From positions 682,001-746,000 of the forward strand of contig JADLZK010008803.1 of assembly GCA_015847255.1 (NCBI GenBank): 64,000 bases of DNA, given 5' to 3'. Source of the stretch: Hyparrhenia diplandra. Its lineage: Eukaryota; Streptophyta; Magnoliopsida; Poales; Poaceae. Shown in pieces: positions 47,860-60,505 of this stretch (its first letter is position 1; each line of letters starts with the position of its first letter). Under the pieces are notes generated by a model, which saw only the letters and a list, made by a program, of their open reading frames with translations, was not told the DNA's origin and ran no database searches. Both the position numbers and the translations under genes were made by a program.

Positions 47860-48031
47860 GGCCCTGTTTGGTTTAGGGACTTTTTAGTCCCTGGGACTAA
47901 AAAAGTCCCTTAGAAACCAAACAGGTAGGGACTTTTTCTCTATTAGTCTCAAAAAGACTCTTTTAGAGGGACTTTTTTTATTAGTCCCTGGGACTAAAAA
48001 GCCCTAGGACTTTTCTAAACCAAACAGGGCC
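47860..48031. mobile_element. MITE (Tourist-like), 172 bp
   Basis: Perfect 17-bp terminal inverted repeats GGCCCTGTTTGGTTTAG. Inside are further inverted copies of AGTCCCTGGGACTAAAAA, so the whole element can fold into a hairpin. The flanks (TAA left, TAT right) do not give a clear target duplication, so superfamily assignment (PIF/Harbinger or hAT) is open. Confidence 0.85.
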
Positions 48032-49056
48032 TATCGTTTGTGAAATCCTTGACACTGTAGTCTGTACGTGCTACGTTCAAGTTTCTAGCCAGAAACACCC
48101 ACAGCCATAGCCGATAGGCAGCAGAAGCAGATCAGCTGCTCAGGCCTTCTTTTTTTGCTGTTTGGTTGCCGCGAGCGAGTGCTCCTATATCATGCTTTCC
48201 CAGTGATGAAAGTCGACTTGTTTTAGTCACTCTGTTACAAGAGGGACTCAGAGTCTCGTTTTACTCCATTCTTGTGTATGCATTTAGTGTTTCCTTTGAC
48301 GTTCTTTTGACCATGCATCAACTGATCAATTCTGCGGGGTTGATTATTTCTCCCTTTTCATAACCAGGCAATTAGTCCCTGTGTTAAATTTATATTTCAT
48401 AACTGTTTTTAAAGAAAAATATGAAACTAGTACCGATTCTTTTTTCAAAAAATATAGTCTATCTACAGGCTCTCTATTTAAAGCTATTTGGATCTAATAT
48501 TTGTTTCTTTTGCAAGTGTTTTATTGTTCAATAGTGCTGTATCCGTGCCAGCTGTGTGAGCCGGGCTCAGGCCGGGCCCATGGGCCGGGTTGGGGCGAGC
48601 TCAATTTGCTCATGTCTAGAGTTGATCGTGAGCTAAGTTTGGGTTTAGCTATGTGTTTATAGTTCCAACTTTAAGTGAATTTGCTCATTTCAAGAATCTT
48701 ACTGTTTGCTGCCATGATGGTACCACTGACCGCCATGGCTATGTTCTTTGGATCAGAAACAGAAGTCACCAGTCAATGCCTTAGCAGGCTGCCAGGCCTT
48801 AAATCTGAAGCGCCCCACACCACACCCGGCTCATGCTATACACATTGCGTGAACAAGAGTGAACAAGAATGGATACCAGTCATGCTGGTCCTGGACAAGA
48901 ACTGACGATTCTTTTCAATGAAAGACGACGTACTGATTCCGGTCAAGCGATGACCCCGTCCCAGTGGAAATTACTACTAGTAGTGGGAGCAGTCGATGGA
49001 TCTGGCCACTATATATTCGATTCTCATCTCGCACAGAAAGCAGCAGGTTGGTGGCC
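48032..49056 (+). other. Upstream region of the receptor at 49057
   Basis: 48429-48534 repeats 6676-6780. 48780-49056 matches, inverted, 9677-9950. A TATATATT box is at 49010-49017, about 40 bp before the ATG. No other gene. Confidence 0.5.
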
Positions 49057-51250
49057 ATGGCATTCTCTGGCCTCACTCTCGCCGTGCTGCTGCTCTCGCT
49101 CTCCCTGTTCTCTCACGCCAGCAAACCCTGCGTGGAGCAGGAGAAAGGCTCCCTCCTCCAGTTTCTCGCCGGCCTGACGAGGGACAGCGGCCTTGCCGTG
49201 TCGTGGCGCAATGACGGCGACTGCTGTTCATGGGACGGCGTCACCTGCGACACGAACGGGACGGTCGTCGAGGTCTCGCTGGCCGACAGAGGCCTCGAAG
49301 GGCATATCTCGCCGGCCCTTGGTGACCTCACCGGACTGCGGCGCCTCAACCTCTCCCGCAACTCGCTGTCCGGTGGCCTGCCCACTCGAGCGGCTCGTGT
49401 CCGCCGGCAGCAGGGCTGTCGTCGTCGACGTCAGCTTCAACCTCCTCAGCGGAGAGCTAGGCGAGCTGCCAGCATCATCTTCGTCGGCCACCCACGGCAG
49501 ACCGCTGCCGCTGCAGGTGCTGAACATCTCCAGCAACATGTTCACCGGAGAGTTCCCATCGAGCTCATGGAAGCTGACGCCAAATCTGGTGGTGCTCAAC
49601 GCCAGCAACAACAGCTTCAGTGGGCAGGTGCCGTCTTCTTTCTGCCTTGTTGCATCACCACCAGCCTCCTTTGCTGTGCTCGACCTCCAGTACAACAAGT
49701 TCAGTGGCGCCATCCCGCCTGCGCTTGGCAATTGCTCCATGCTCAGGGTGCTCAGGATTGGTCATAACAACCTATCCGGGACTATCCCGGATGAACTCTT
49801 CAAATCTACCTCCTTGCTGGAGCGCCTCTCCTTTCGCAATGCTGGGCTACGAGGAATACTTGATGGTGGACACGTTGCCAAGCTCACTCGCTTGGTTGCT
49901 CTAGACCTTGGAGAGAACAATTTCACTGGCAAGGTTCCAGAATCCATAGGCCAGCTCAGGAGACTGGAGGAGCTGTTTTTGGACTACAACCAGATGTCTG
50001 GGGGGCTGCCACCGAGCCTGTGCAACTGTACAAGCCTCACAGACATTAACCTCAAGAACAACAAGTTTGGTGGAGATCTCGGCAGTGTCAACTTTGCCAC
50101 GCTGCAAAATCTAAAACGATTAGATGTTGCAGCAAACAACTTCACTGGTTTGATTCCAGAAAGCATCTACTCCTGCACAAATTTGATGGCGCTGCGAGTA
50201 TCTAGAAACAATTTCCATGGTGAACTCTCTCCAAGGATCCTCAACCTCAAGTCCCACACCTTCCTATCACTTTATTACAACTCCTTCACAAACATCATCA
50301 CAAAGGCATTTCAGATCCTAAAGAGATCAAATAGTATCAGGGTTTTGTTCGTGGGCAAGAATTTCATGCGTGAAGCCATGCCACAGGACGAAACCATGGA
50401 TGGTTTTGGAAATCTCCAAGCTCTTGGAATAGATCACTGCTCATTAACTGGGAAGATGCCAACATGGGTGTCAAAACTCAAAAATCTGGAGGTATTACTT
50501 CTAAACCACAATCGATTGGAAGGACAACTACCAAGCTGGATCAAGGACCTAAACCATCTCTTGTATCTGAACCTATCAAACAACACCCTTTCTGGGAAGA
50601 TCCCAACAGAAATATTGGATATGTTAATGCTTAAATCAACCAAGCTTGCAGCTCATTTGGATCCAAGTTATTTTGCCCTGCCTATTTATATGACATTTTG
50701 GCATCAATACCGCCAGGCTAGTGCCTTCCCTAAAGTGCTGGACTTGAGCAATAATAACTTCACTGGGAGGATCCCTGGAGACATTGGTCAGTTAGAAGCG
50801 CTCAATACACTCAACCTAAGCTTCAACAGATTGGATGGAGAAATCCCACATTCTCTCTGTAACCTCACGAACCTGCAGGTTCTTGATTTATCCAGCAATC
50901 TTCTAACTGGTGAGATCCCAGCGGATCTCAAAAATCTGCACTTCCTTTCCAAGTTCAACGTCTCTAACAATGACCTGGAAGGGCCTGTTCCAATAGAAGG
51001 ACAACTAAGTACATTTCCGAATTCTAGTTTTGATGGCAACCCAAAGCTCTGTGGATCTATGCTTACTCATCAGTGTAATCCTATAGAAGCAGCTCCGACA
51101 TCCATTATGATCACAAGAGACAGCAGCAAGAAGATCATTTTCGCTGTCGCCTTTGCTGTATCCTTTGGACTAGGAGTGTTATACGAGCGGTTAGTTCTCT
51201 CCACGTTACACTGCTGCTTTCAGTCGTGTATTTGGAACAGGTTGAGCTGA
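49057..51250 (+). pseudogene. LRR receptor-like protein, kinase-less, nearly intact (one frameshift)
   Basis: Best-preserved receptor of the window. From the ATG at 49057: signal peptide (LAVLLLSLSLFSHAS), LRRNT starting CVEQEKGSLLQFLAGL with CCSWDGVTCD, about 20 LRRs, island segment near LAAHLDPSYFALPIYM, last LRRs, cap (NPKLCGSMLTHQC), and a transmembrane segment (IIFAVAFAVSFGLGVLYER) with a short tail ending IWNRLS. One extra C in the C-run at 49381-49383 shifts the frame near residue 109; from there the next frame is open to the stop at 51248-51250. The minus-strand relative at 7497-9676 is intact at this place, so the lesion is specific to this copy or a sequencing error. Related to Arabidopsis RLP2/RLP3 and the ectodomain of PSY1R; function is inferred from family. 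Confidence 0.88.
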
Positions 51251-53175
51251 ACCCAGCAAAGTTAAGAAACAGCTAGAGAAAGGTTCATACTCATGCCCAT
51301 CTTCTCTAATAATGGTATCTCACCTTCTATATTAATAGCTTGTGTTCTCATTTTTTTTATTTTTTTAGAATACTTGTGTGCTCAATCAATCCCGTCTTGA
51401 TAACAATGTTATCCTTTCTCATTATTATCCTCGTCAGGTTTCACGGATTTGAATCCACCTGAAATTGGATCTTATTAGCACATTTTTCAATTGTTTTAAG
51501 AAACACGTGTGGTAGGTTTGTTGAAATATGTATTATTCATTTGTTCTAGCAAGCATGCTTCAAAATTTATGGAAGGATTGAATAACTTTCTAGAGTAAAA
51601 CTGACCTTGCAATGAAATGATTGGTTGTTTTGAACTATGTTTTTTTTTTTTTCATATAGTGACCCAAGATTTAACCCCACCATGGTTCAACCGCACTAGA
51701 AGATGCGTGGGATAATATATAGAGGAACAATGGAATAATCAAAATTAGCAAAATAACTTGTCATAAACATATCACCATACACCTTGTGTGCGTGAATTAA
51801 AAAACACCTAAATGTGAACCAATCAAACGACAAGCCGTTCCATCCTTGCAGCAACAATATACTTGCATCAGTTAGCTCACTCTCATCTACTACACCTATG
51901 TAGCAAAGACCCACTAGGGAGTTCTCTGATCCCTGGTGAAGCCACGTCATCAGATGGGCTCCACCATCCATCCAACTAGCATGTATGGGCGCACAATGCA
52001 GTCCCCTGAGCTTCCTCCACTGCTCATCTTATCTCCACTCATATCCGTCTTGATTTCTCCACCATCAGAAGCCAAGGAGACCGACTCCTGCAACTGCATG
52101 CAACTCAATTCCACATCAGCTCAAACGATTCATCTTCATCACCGTCTCGCTCGGTCGGTACTGCGTGAACGTGATGTGTTGGAGGAGCCCATCAGTCCTA
52201 CCGCCGGCACGGACAGCACGATCCTGCAATGGGGCGACACCGCGGACTCGCCGGCGGGGCCCAAGGGACGGCCGCTCAGCACGTTCAACTCCGTAAGCAA
52301 GCGCAATAAGGCCGGGACACCGGCGGCGGCGTGCGTGCGTGTAGGTGCCCGGCGTTGACCCGGATGAGGCCGCCCATGTACCGCACCCACTCCATGAACT
52401 TGGCGTCGTTGAGCCCTAGGGACGCCCGATCGAAGACCATGCCGCTCACGGCCCACGCGCCATGGCGCCGTCGTGGCGTTCTTCGTTCCGCCACTCCGGC
52501 CGCCTCGCTCGCCCGAGGGACGGGTCGTGAGCCCTCGCCGTGACCTAGCACACCTAGCCGCATCGATGGATGGAAAGAAAGGCGATGCCTTGACCTAGCG
52601 CACCTAGCCGCATCCCCGGAGCACCGCCGCGCGCCAAGCCGCGCTGCGGACTCCGCCGTGGCTTTTGGTCGCCGCCGGGGAGCTCTTCAGCTCTCTAGTA
52701 GCGTTAATCGAAGGAAAGCAAGCGTCTTGCGCGCTCTACCTCCTTGGCAGCCCGTTCCGCCGTCCGCCGCCCAAGACGACCACATTTTGGTCACCACCGT
52801 GCCGAGTCAGCCCCCGGTGGCCACCCGTCACCGCCGTCGAGGCCGGTGACCTGATAGGAGCCCGATCATAGCACTTTGGGCGCACTCGGGCGATTCTCGC
52901 CGAGACAGCTGCTGCCGCCAATGTGGCGCCGCCCGCTGTGACACCTACACCGCCGCTGCGGTGCCGTAAGCCGCCAACCGAGCCACTCTAGGAGTCCGTG
53001 CCAACCCCAGCCATCCCTAGCGCCTAGGATCCATGCCCGAGCTGCCCCATTGCCGGGGAAGGCTTCGCCGCCGCCGCACGCCATGCCCACCGTCGAAGCG
53101 GGAAAGGGGAGCGAAGGAGAGTGGGGGTTTGTGCACCGTGCACCGTGCACCAGCAGCAGGAGCAGGGAGGTGGAC
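51251..53175. other. 3' flank and GC-rich unrecognised DNA
   Basis: 51251-51330 matches the 3' flank of the receptor at 7497. 51330-51930 holds no gene. 52140-53160 is GC-rich; on the minus strand 52285-52563 contains a protein-like stretch (NDAKFMEWVRYMGGLIRVN), possibly a gene fragment, but I cannot assign it. Frames in 52650-53150 are short and conflicting. Confidence 0.35.
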
Positions 53176-56100
53176 TGTCACACCCCAAATTTTTGGATTT
53201 TGGGTTGTGAATAGAAAACACTAAATTCATTTTTCAGCTTTCCGTTTAATCTTTCATTATAAGTTTCTTGAAACCCATAGACTCAACTTCAAATCACTTT
53301 TTATATGATCGAGTAACATCAATCCGTCACTCAAACCTTTTCAGGAATTTTTTTCGGCTTTTCCGGAGCTATTTCTCGCTTTCTTGTGAGCTTTTTTTTC
53401 TTTTTCTAGATCATCTCAAATATCCTTTCATGAGCTCCAAATACTTTATTTGGCTTCATCATGATTCAAAGTGTAAGCGGGAATTTTCCCTAAGTTTTAG
53501 GAGCCATTAGGTATCTTTCGGGGTTTAAATATTAATTCTAGACTTCTCTAGAATTATCTTAATCCTGAAATTACTTAATTCCGAGAATAATAATAAAATC
53601 TAATCATATTCTAATTCCACTCAAAGCCTACCTTTATATTGTCTTGGAATCAATTGTTTGGTTTCGAACTTAACTCTCTCATTGTTTCCCAAGATCTCTC
53701 TTTTTGCTGTTTACTTCCTTTATATACGTAGTATACATACAGCACTCCTCGTAGGCCTGTTCGTTCTTCTCTTGGGCCCTCTTGTCTCGGTCCATGTGGA
53801 GTCTACCCGGAAGATTGAAGTGTTTTCAGCGTTACGCTAGCCGAGGTTATATTGTTTTATATTGTGTATGTTATGCGTTTAAGCATTGTGAATTGATACT
53901 ACCCTTTTACTTGTGGCTATATGTGAGATTTGACTTCCGGGGCTCACACATATGGTGTTCATTCGGTTTTCTTCTTAAAACCGGGTGTTACATGGACTCG
54001 GTCCACCGTGGACCGCGCGGTGGTCCATGGACCGGCCACGCCGATCCACCGTGAACCGCGTCCACCCGGTAAGCGCACCCACGCGGCCCGATAGGAGGCC
54101 CGGCTTGGCCACGTGGCCTAGCTGGTTGCGTGACACGTGTCGGGCCGAGCCGGCCCGGCCCGCCCTCGACCCCCGCCCATCCGAGCCCGCACCGGCCCGG
54201 TCAACATTGACCGTTGACCGGTCAAGCGATGACCGGCCCCCACTGTCGATCAAAGATGCCGCGGGACCCACCCGTCGGCGACCCCGTGTGTTCACGGGAC
54301 CAGCGTGGCGCCAGCCCGACCAATCCAAGCTTGCCACGTGTCAGCTGTGGTTAAACCATCCCTTTTTCAATTTGAATTTGTTTTAAACTTCGAAAATTCA
54401 TAATAAATTCATACGAGTCGAAAAATTATGAAACAAGACTCCAAATTTTTCTAAAATCAAGCTCTACGTCATAGGCTTATTCTTGAGTGATTTTGGCTCT
54501 TCTATTTGCCATTTTCTTCTTTGTGATATTCTTTTGGTTGCTATCGCAAACAAAATGCTACGTTCTTATGAACCACAGTAGGGACGGTCGGAGGACGCTG
54601 AGGACATAGACTACAGCCAGGAGCAGAGTGACCGTTCAGGTGCCATGTCCCACCCAACCTCTTAGATCCTATTAGACATATCATGCTAGAATGCTAGCGC
54701 TTTACTTTATGTTGTTGCATTGCTATGCTAAGGTTGCATGATAGATTGATAGATTGCTTGTGAGCCTTTCTACCTTGATGCAACCTACCACCTGCATACC
54801 CGCTGATAGCTTTAGCCACACGCTTATCATATATTGCTGCTATCTTGCTATCACACTACGTTATATATTGAGAGCCGGATTATATGAGCCGGACGGATGT
54901 TGGTGGAACATGATGAGAGTGACTCTCTGGGCGTGGTTTGGGTGTGTGGTGGTGAGGATCGTGTCGACCCGCATTGAGTTCTGACGAGTCGTGGTGACGA
55001 GTCTTGCCAAGGGAATGCTTCGGGCATTTCCATGCTTGCTACCTGTGGCCGGTAAACTGTTTGACGAATTGCCCCGGGACTGATTCTTGTAGCGGGATGA
55101 GGTCTGGGCAGAAGTAACCTGAAGATGGCTTGTCTGGTCCTAATTAAGGACTTGTTCTCTGATGATCGGACCCTAGGGAATGTTTAGTGCACACCACCCA
55201 GTACTTGTATGGGCAGGGTCCGCATTGCCCCTTTTAGTCGGCGGTGCCATTACTGCTAGGTTGTGAGGTGTATATTTAGGGCGGATGTGACAGGCGCATG
55301 CAGACCTGTCAGTCTTAGTCAGCAACACCCGTTGGCCAGGTGACTGCCTCTCCCAGTCTCAGTGTTCCGGTGCACTCCGGACTTCCCAGAGTTGAGTGGT
55401 AGGATGGCATCGTTCGGTTAGGAGGTCTCCGGGTATAGCCAAGATGGGGCACCATTGATGATGGTTATCTGGTGGTTACAGGTGTACAGGCTCTGCAGAG
55501 TTTCAAAACCAATACGTATTGTCCTACCTTCGGGTATGGCCCAGTCTGAAGCCAGGACTCGCCCTTCGGCTTGCGCCAGCTGATGACACTCTTCCCTTGA
55601 CCCACGTTCTTCTAAGTAGAGAGTGGTGTCCTTCTCTTCTTACCTCGGGTGTAGGTTTGTGTGGGGAGTTACGGCTGAGAGCCTGGAGGGCTGAGAGCCG
55701 ATTAGACAAGGCGGAAGAAGATGAAGGGTTGTCTTGTCGCCAAGTGGTGTGAGAGATGTAAGATGTGTGTGGTGATTGGTGATGGTTTGGGATGGGATAT
55801 GAGTTGGGAATGAGTTTCAACTTGATTATTATTATTAACTTGATGCATGCATAGGAAACTATAGCCAAATTATAGGCCTTTTGTTATTATCCTATTTGCA
55901 TCCACTCCACAAAGCAACGCACATAGGGTGGGGAACCTGGCCAGTACATTTCGTACTAATAGAGTTTACAGGTGATGAGGTCGACCCCAGCTCTGACGAG
56001 TGGGAGGACTGAGGAGGAGGTGTCTCGTGCCTACGCTCAAGCAAGGATGAAGTCGACGCTTCCGCTACTCGTTATGCTTTTCTCGGATCTTTGTGTGCTA

Positions 56101-56280
56101 GCTTGATTCCGCCAAGTGGCGTATGTAATAAATTAAACCTCTTTTGTATTTTTGAACGAAGTCTTATACTTTCGATATCAAGCGTTACTTGGATAATGTG
56201 ATGGGATGATCCTTGGAGACTATCACTTTATACTTCATATCTGTGGATTTCCCTTCGCGGAAATCAGGGTCGTTACAACA
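53176..56280. mobile_element. Probable solo LTR, Gypsy type, ~3.1 kb
   Basis: Begins TGTCACACCCCAAATTTTTGG and ends GGGTCGTTACAACA, start and end forms known from large grass Gypsy LTRs. No internal retrotransposon domains are found on either side. The flanks TGGAC (53171-53175) and TGGCA (56281-56285) agree at only three of five positions, so the target duplication is unproven and the right end may be at 56277. Confidence 0.6.
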
Positions 56281-57149
56281 TGGCAGTTGGCACAAGGTCA
56301 AGAAGGAATGTGCAAAGCGCCTGCCATGGAGACTAATCGAGGGCATGGAGGCTAGGTCTCTTCGATCTATTCTCTTTGGCCTGTTTGAATCCTTCATTTG
56401 GAGGAATTGGAACCTACTTATTTGGCCATTTGGCTTGGAATTTGAAATTCCACATCTTTTTAGAGTTCACATATAAAGTCTATCCTAAATTCATAGGGTA
56501 CAAGATGAAAAATGGATTTTATGGATTCTTCTTCTCCAACTTAAGTAAAGTTGTAGACTTTATTTAACGGATTCTATGGATTCTTTTTCCACAACTATAA
56601 TTTTTACAATTAATTCAATTCTAGGAAACTACACGGACCCTTAGGGTAAGTGTGCATGACATAACGAGGTGTCCTAAGAAAAAATAGCCATAGAGTTGAA
56701 GGTTCATAAAGTTTTGCAAGGTTCATTAAAATAAACATCTATCTAATTATCTATGGTATGTCTAGTTAAGGTGTAGGGTGATAATGTGTGGCTATGAACC
56801 AAACATCGGAGTAGTTTGTAGCTCCTGCAAATCTGGGGCGACGATGCTGCTACACAGAACTTCAATTCTCGTGGAAGGCCCACCGGAGAACCACGATGCC
56901 TTCACATGAGAAACGGTTCTTCTCAAGTTCATGAGGTGGTGTGGGAGTGGGACTCAGAATGGAATAGGCCAAGGACTTATATTTGAATTTAGATACGAAA
57001 TATTTGAATTTAGCTGCATGTGCCCAGATTTGAATATATTAAAATAAAATACCGGAGTCCATATTTCTTCTGAGTATTTTCAACTGTAGATTATTTTGCA
57101 CTTGGTGTTATTTTATGGAGGATTTTGAACATAGCTTTGCACCCGTGAG
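56281..57149. other. Intergenic, no gene seen
   Basis: 56370-56640 may be a decayed MITE: GGCCTGTTTGAATCC at the left and, inverted, an AGGGTCCGTGTAGTTTCC at the right. No coding frame. Confidence 0.3.
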
Positions 57150-57579
57150 TACCACATATCGAAATGAGTCCGAATCTGACTCCCCAAGGTTTTCAACCCA
57201 ATACGATTTATCTGTGGCCACATCGAGCGAATTAGATCTTTCAGTCGATGGGCCAACCCCGTATCGAAACGGCCCATTCACCTCCCTCCCAGTCCAGGGC
57301 CCCAGTCAAATCCTCCAGCACGCCGCAGCGATACTGCCGCGGCGGCGACCCGACCGTCACAACGGCTCCCGCCGCTCGGCCGCCGTTGAACGCCGCACGC
57401 GCCGGCGGGAGTTCCCGGAGTCACGGGCGGACTAGCGCGGTTCCAAGTACAACCTGTAGAAACCTTGGGATTTGGGTTGCTGGCACTGCTTGCTTTCATC
57501 TTATTTAATTGTTTACATGAAAAAAAAAAAAATGTATTATGTTTTGGTTGCGCGCAGTGTGATTGTGCAGCAACAGATT

Positions 57580-58040
57580 GTTGAATTGATCATAAGGACA
57601 CATGTGAAAGCTAAAGACTTGAACATGTGTGAAAACACCAAACTAAAGGTGTGCTACATTGTGCATAGTAGAGGTCAGGAAGACCAATGACTTACTGTGC
57701 TATGTGGAAATTAAGAGGTCTTCTCTGTGCCTTGATCAGGGGCATCTAGAGACTATGACCAACCACCATTGTTGACTAAGGAAGCCCCCCTAGTGTGCAG
57801 CATCAAGGATAAATAGAGGGAGGCACCCCAGAGCCTTTTCACCCAAGCTTCACCAACGTGAAAGCAACCTCTATAGCCACTGATCAGGCAGCTGCTGTTA
57901 ACACTAGGAAGGGTTTTCCCAAACCCACTGTGTTCATCCCCACTGTGATGGCGAATCCCAACGATGGTATGAACAACAATTATACTCCTTTATCTATTTT
58001 CTAGTGTCCTAGTAGAGCTTAATGATCCTGGAAATCTAAC
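57580..58040. other. Unrelated DNA replacing ~40 bp of copy A
   Basis: Between GTGCAGCAACA and AGAAATCTAAC, which are adjacent in copy A (12601-12650 apart by ~40 bp). Only short frames; no transposon ends recognised. Confidence 0.5.
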
Positions 58041-58185
58041 ACAGAAATCTAACAGGTGTGTTCTCTTATTCTCTTACAATCTTAGACTGCTTCAATCCAG
58101 ATCAGCTTTCACGGTTACGTGCCTTTCCGTTTGCAATGACAAGAAAAAATGGAGTTAGGTGTGGTTCATAACTATAGAACACAAT

Positions 58186-58188
58186 TAA

Positions 58189-58240
<52 letters not shown>

Positions 58241-58250
58241 CACACACACA
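58186..58250. repeat. Poly-A followed by (CA)n microsatellite
   Basis: About 35 A followed by about 12 CA units, absent from copy A, where ACACAATCTCACC is continuous (12774-12786). Confidence 0.95.
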
Positions 58251-58402
58251 ATCTCACCAATAAACAGGTCCTAAACAAAATTAGAGATTAAGAAAGGCTT
58301 TTGACAGCGGCACAAGCAAACCACTAGGCTAGAGACCCTTTCACCAAGATCATCACAATCTCACATGTAAACCAAGACTAACCAAAATACCTTGACAAAA
58401 TT

Positions 58403-60505
58403 ATTTGATCATACAGCACCCCTACAACAAAGAAAGGCCCAAAAGCAATAAAAAAAGGCGACCCTTTTGTCCATTTTTTCTTTGGAGTGGACATAGATTG
58501 TAGGTACTTCAACTGGGCCACAGAGTTTAGCAACTATAATCCCGCATAACTTTGGGTTCCCATCAAAGCTAGAGCTTGGAAATGTACTAAGCTGGCCTGC
58601 ACTCGGGATTGGCCCTTCCGTGTCATTATCGAAACATTGAATTCAGAGAGGAAGTGCAGGTTGCTCAGTGCTGATGGGATTACACTGTCAAATGGTTGCT
58701 AGACAAGTCTAGCACTTGCAGATTTGTAAGCTTGCTTAGCTGCTCTGGAATCTCCCGACAAGCCGTTGAAGCTGAAGTTGAGTTTCTCAAGCGATTTCAA
58801 CTTAACAATCTCCTGCGGTATGACACGGTTAAGTTATTGCAACCAAGATCCAAAGTGTTTTTGAAAGTAATCGGCTATCCGTATTGGAATGAATGCGCTA
58901 AGTAAACAGGAAGCTCAAACTCAAATGCCCTCGAATCCATATGGGCTGTAGTCGTTTTTACGTTCTTAGCATTGGCATCTCTGTCAAAGCCGTTGGTAAC
59001 TCCCCGTGAGATTATTACGTGATAGGTCCGTGAAAAAGTGAATTTAAGTTTTTGATCCAGCTGGTATTGACCCATCGAGCTGATTCTCGTTCAAAAATAA
59101 CATCTCCGCATTCTTGAACTTTGATAGCCGGAGAGGTATATTCCCGACAACGAGCAATCAGTTATGGAAAGAACCCGAAGATTCTCGAAAACCATCAATT
59201 ATTTCATCTTGTGGCATGGCCTCCCCCTTGAAGCTGGTCCCGATAAGTAGGGTGGTGAGATTCCTACAGTTCTTGAATATGAAGCGTATTAGTAATATTT
59301 GTAAAGTTGTTGGCACCAAGTGACGGAAAACAAGAGATTTCAAATTGCTTATTCTCGGTGAAAGCTGCCCATGTAAGTTGTTTGCTGGATAGCCGCAATG
59401 CAATTAGGTTCTTTGCATGAGTATATGCTTTCGGAATTGTGCCGCTGAAGTTGTTGTACGTAAGATCTAAATCTTGTAGATTGGGCAAGGTTGAAGAAGT
59501 TGATCTTCTGAAGCTTTCCACTAAAGTTGTTGCTCTTGAGGTCAATCATTATGATATTTGTGCAATTGCTTAGAGCTGATGGCAACTCCCCGGACATGTT
59601 ATTGTTGTTCAAATGGAGCTCCAACAGCCTCTTGAGCTGGCCTATAGACTCGGAATCTTGCCCTTTAGCATATTACCTCCAAGATCAAGGTTAGCCAGAT
59701 TTCTAAGCTTCATTATGTGTGCACCGTTAAGTAATCCATGCAAACCATTGTTTGGGAAAGAGAGGTTCTCTAATGATGTAGCGTTGAAGAACTCTTCCGA
59801 GAGGGATCCACCGAGGCGGTTGTTGCCAGCCTTGACTATTCTAAGTTGAGCATTTACCTAAACCAGCTGGAATGCCGCCACCGAATTGGTTGAAGGAAAG
59901 GTCAAGCAATCGAAACGGATGATGAACTGATGCAGAAAGAAGATGGTATACATCCTTGAAAACTATTGTTGCTTGCATTGATGGCAATAAGATTTCTTGT
60001 TTTCTCCCAAATTGTGGATGGAAATTCTCCTGTAAACATGTTGCTTGAGATGTTGAGTACTTGCAATAGATGCTGCGTGATTGACAGAAGAGGCTCTTTC
60101 AGGTTACCACCGAGACGGTTGAAACTCACATCAAGAAACAGTGATGTTGCCGAGATGACATTAGTTCTGATGGCAGGCTACCGGGACAGTGAGTTGTATG
60201 ACAGATTGAGACGCAACAAGCCGGTGAGCTCGCTTAAGGATGGTGAGATGCTGCCTTCTAGGCTTCTAGATGCCAGAGAGACCTCAATAACTGCTCCACT
60301 TTCATTGGCCATCCTGCCAGGACATGGCAACACCATCTTCATGTGATAGTCCAGCAAGGAACTGGAGTAGGTAGCTCTTCTCCTGCTCATTGCATGAAGT
60401 GGCAGGATTGGCCATGGCGAGTCGCGAGTAGTAGCACGATACCAAAGAAAGGCATGGCCAGCCTACTGACCTTGCTTTTGCATGAAGAATGGTGTTCCCT
60501 CTGCA
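58403..60505 (-). pseudogene. Decayed kinase-less LRR receptor-like protein (duplication copy B)
   Basis: Counterpart of 12926-15061, with the same shared lesions and additional private indels. Recognisable parts: LRRNT start CNEQEKSYLLQFLAGLS (about 60400), LRRs such as NNNNMSGELPSALSNC near 59590, the cap near 58550 and the membrane segment near 58420. A ~31-bp deletion near 60306 removes the WEGIT part of the LRRNT that is still present in copy A. No frame longer than about 95 codons survives. Confidence 0.8.

Noticed and set aside
54740..55870. Frames inside the ~3.1-kb LTR
   Set aside because: Short and without retroviral-type domains; LTRs are normally non-coding.
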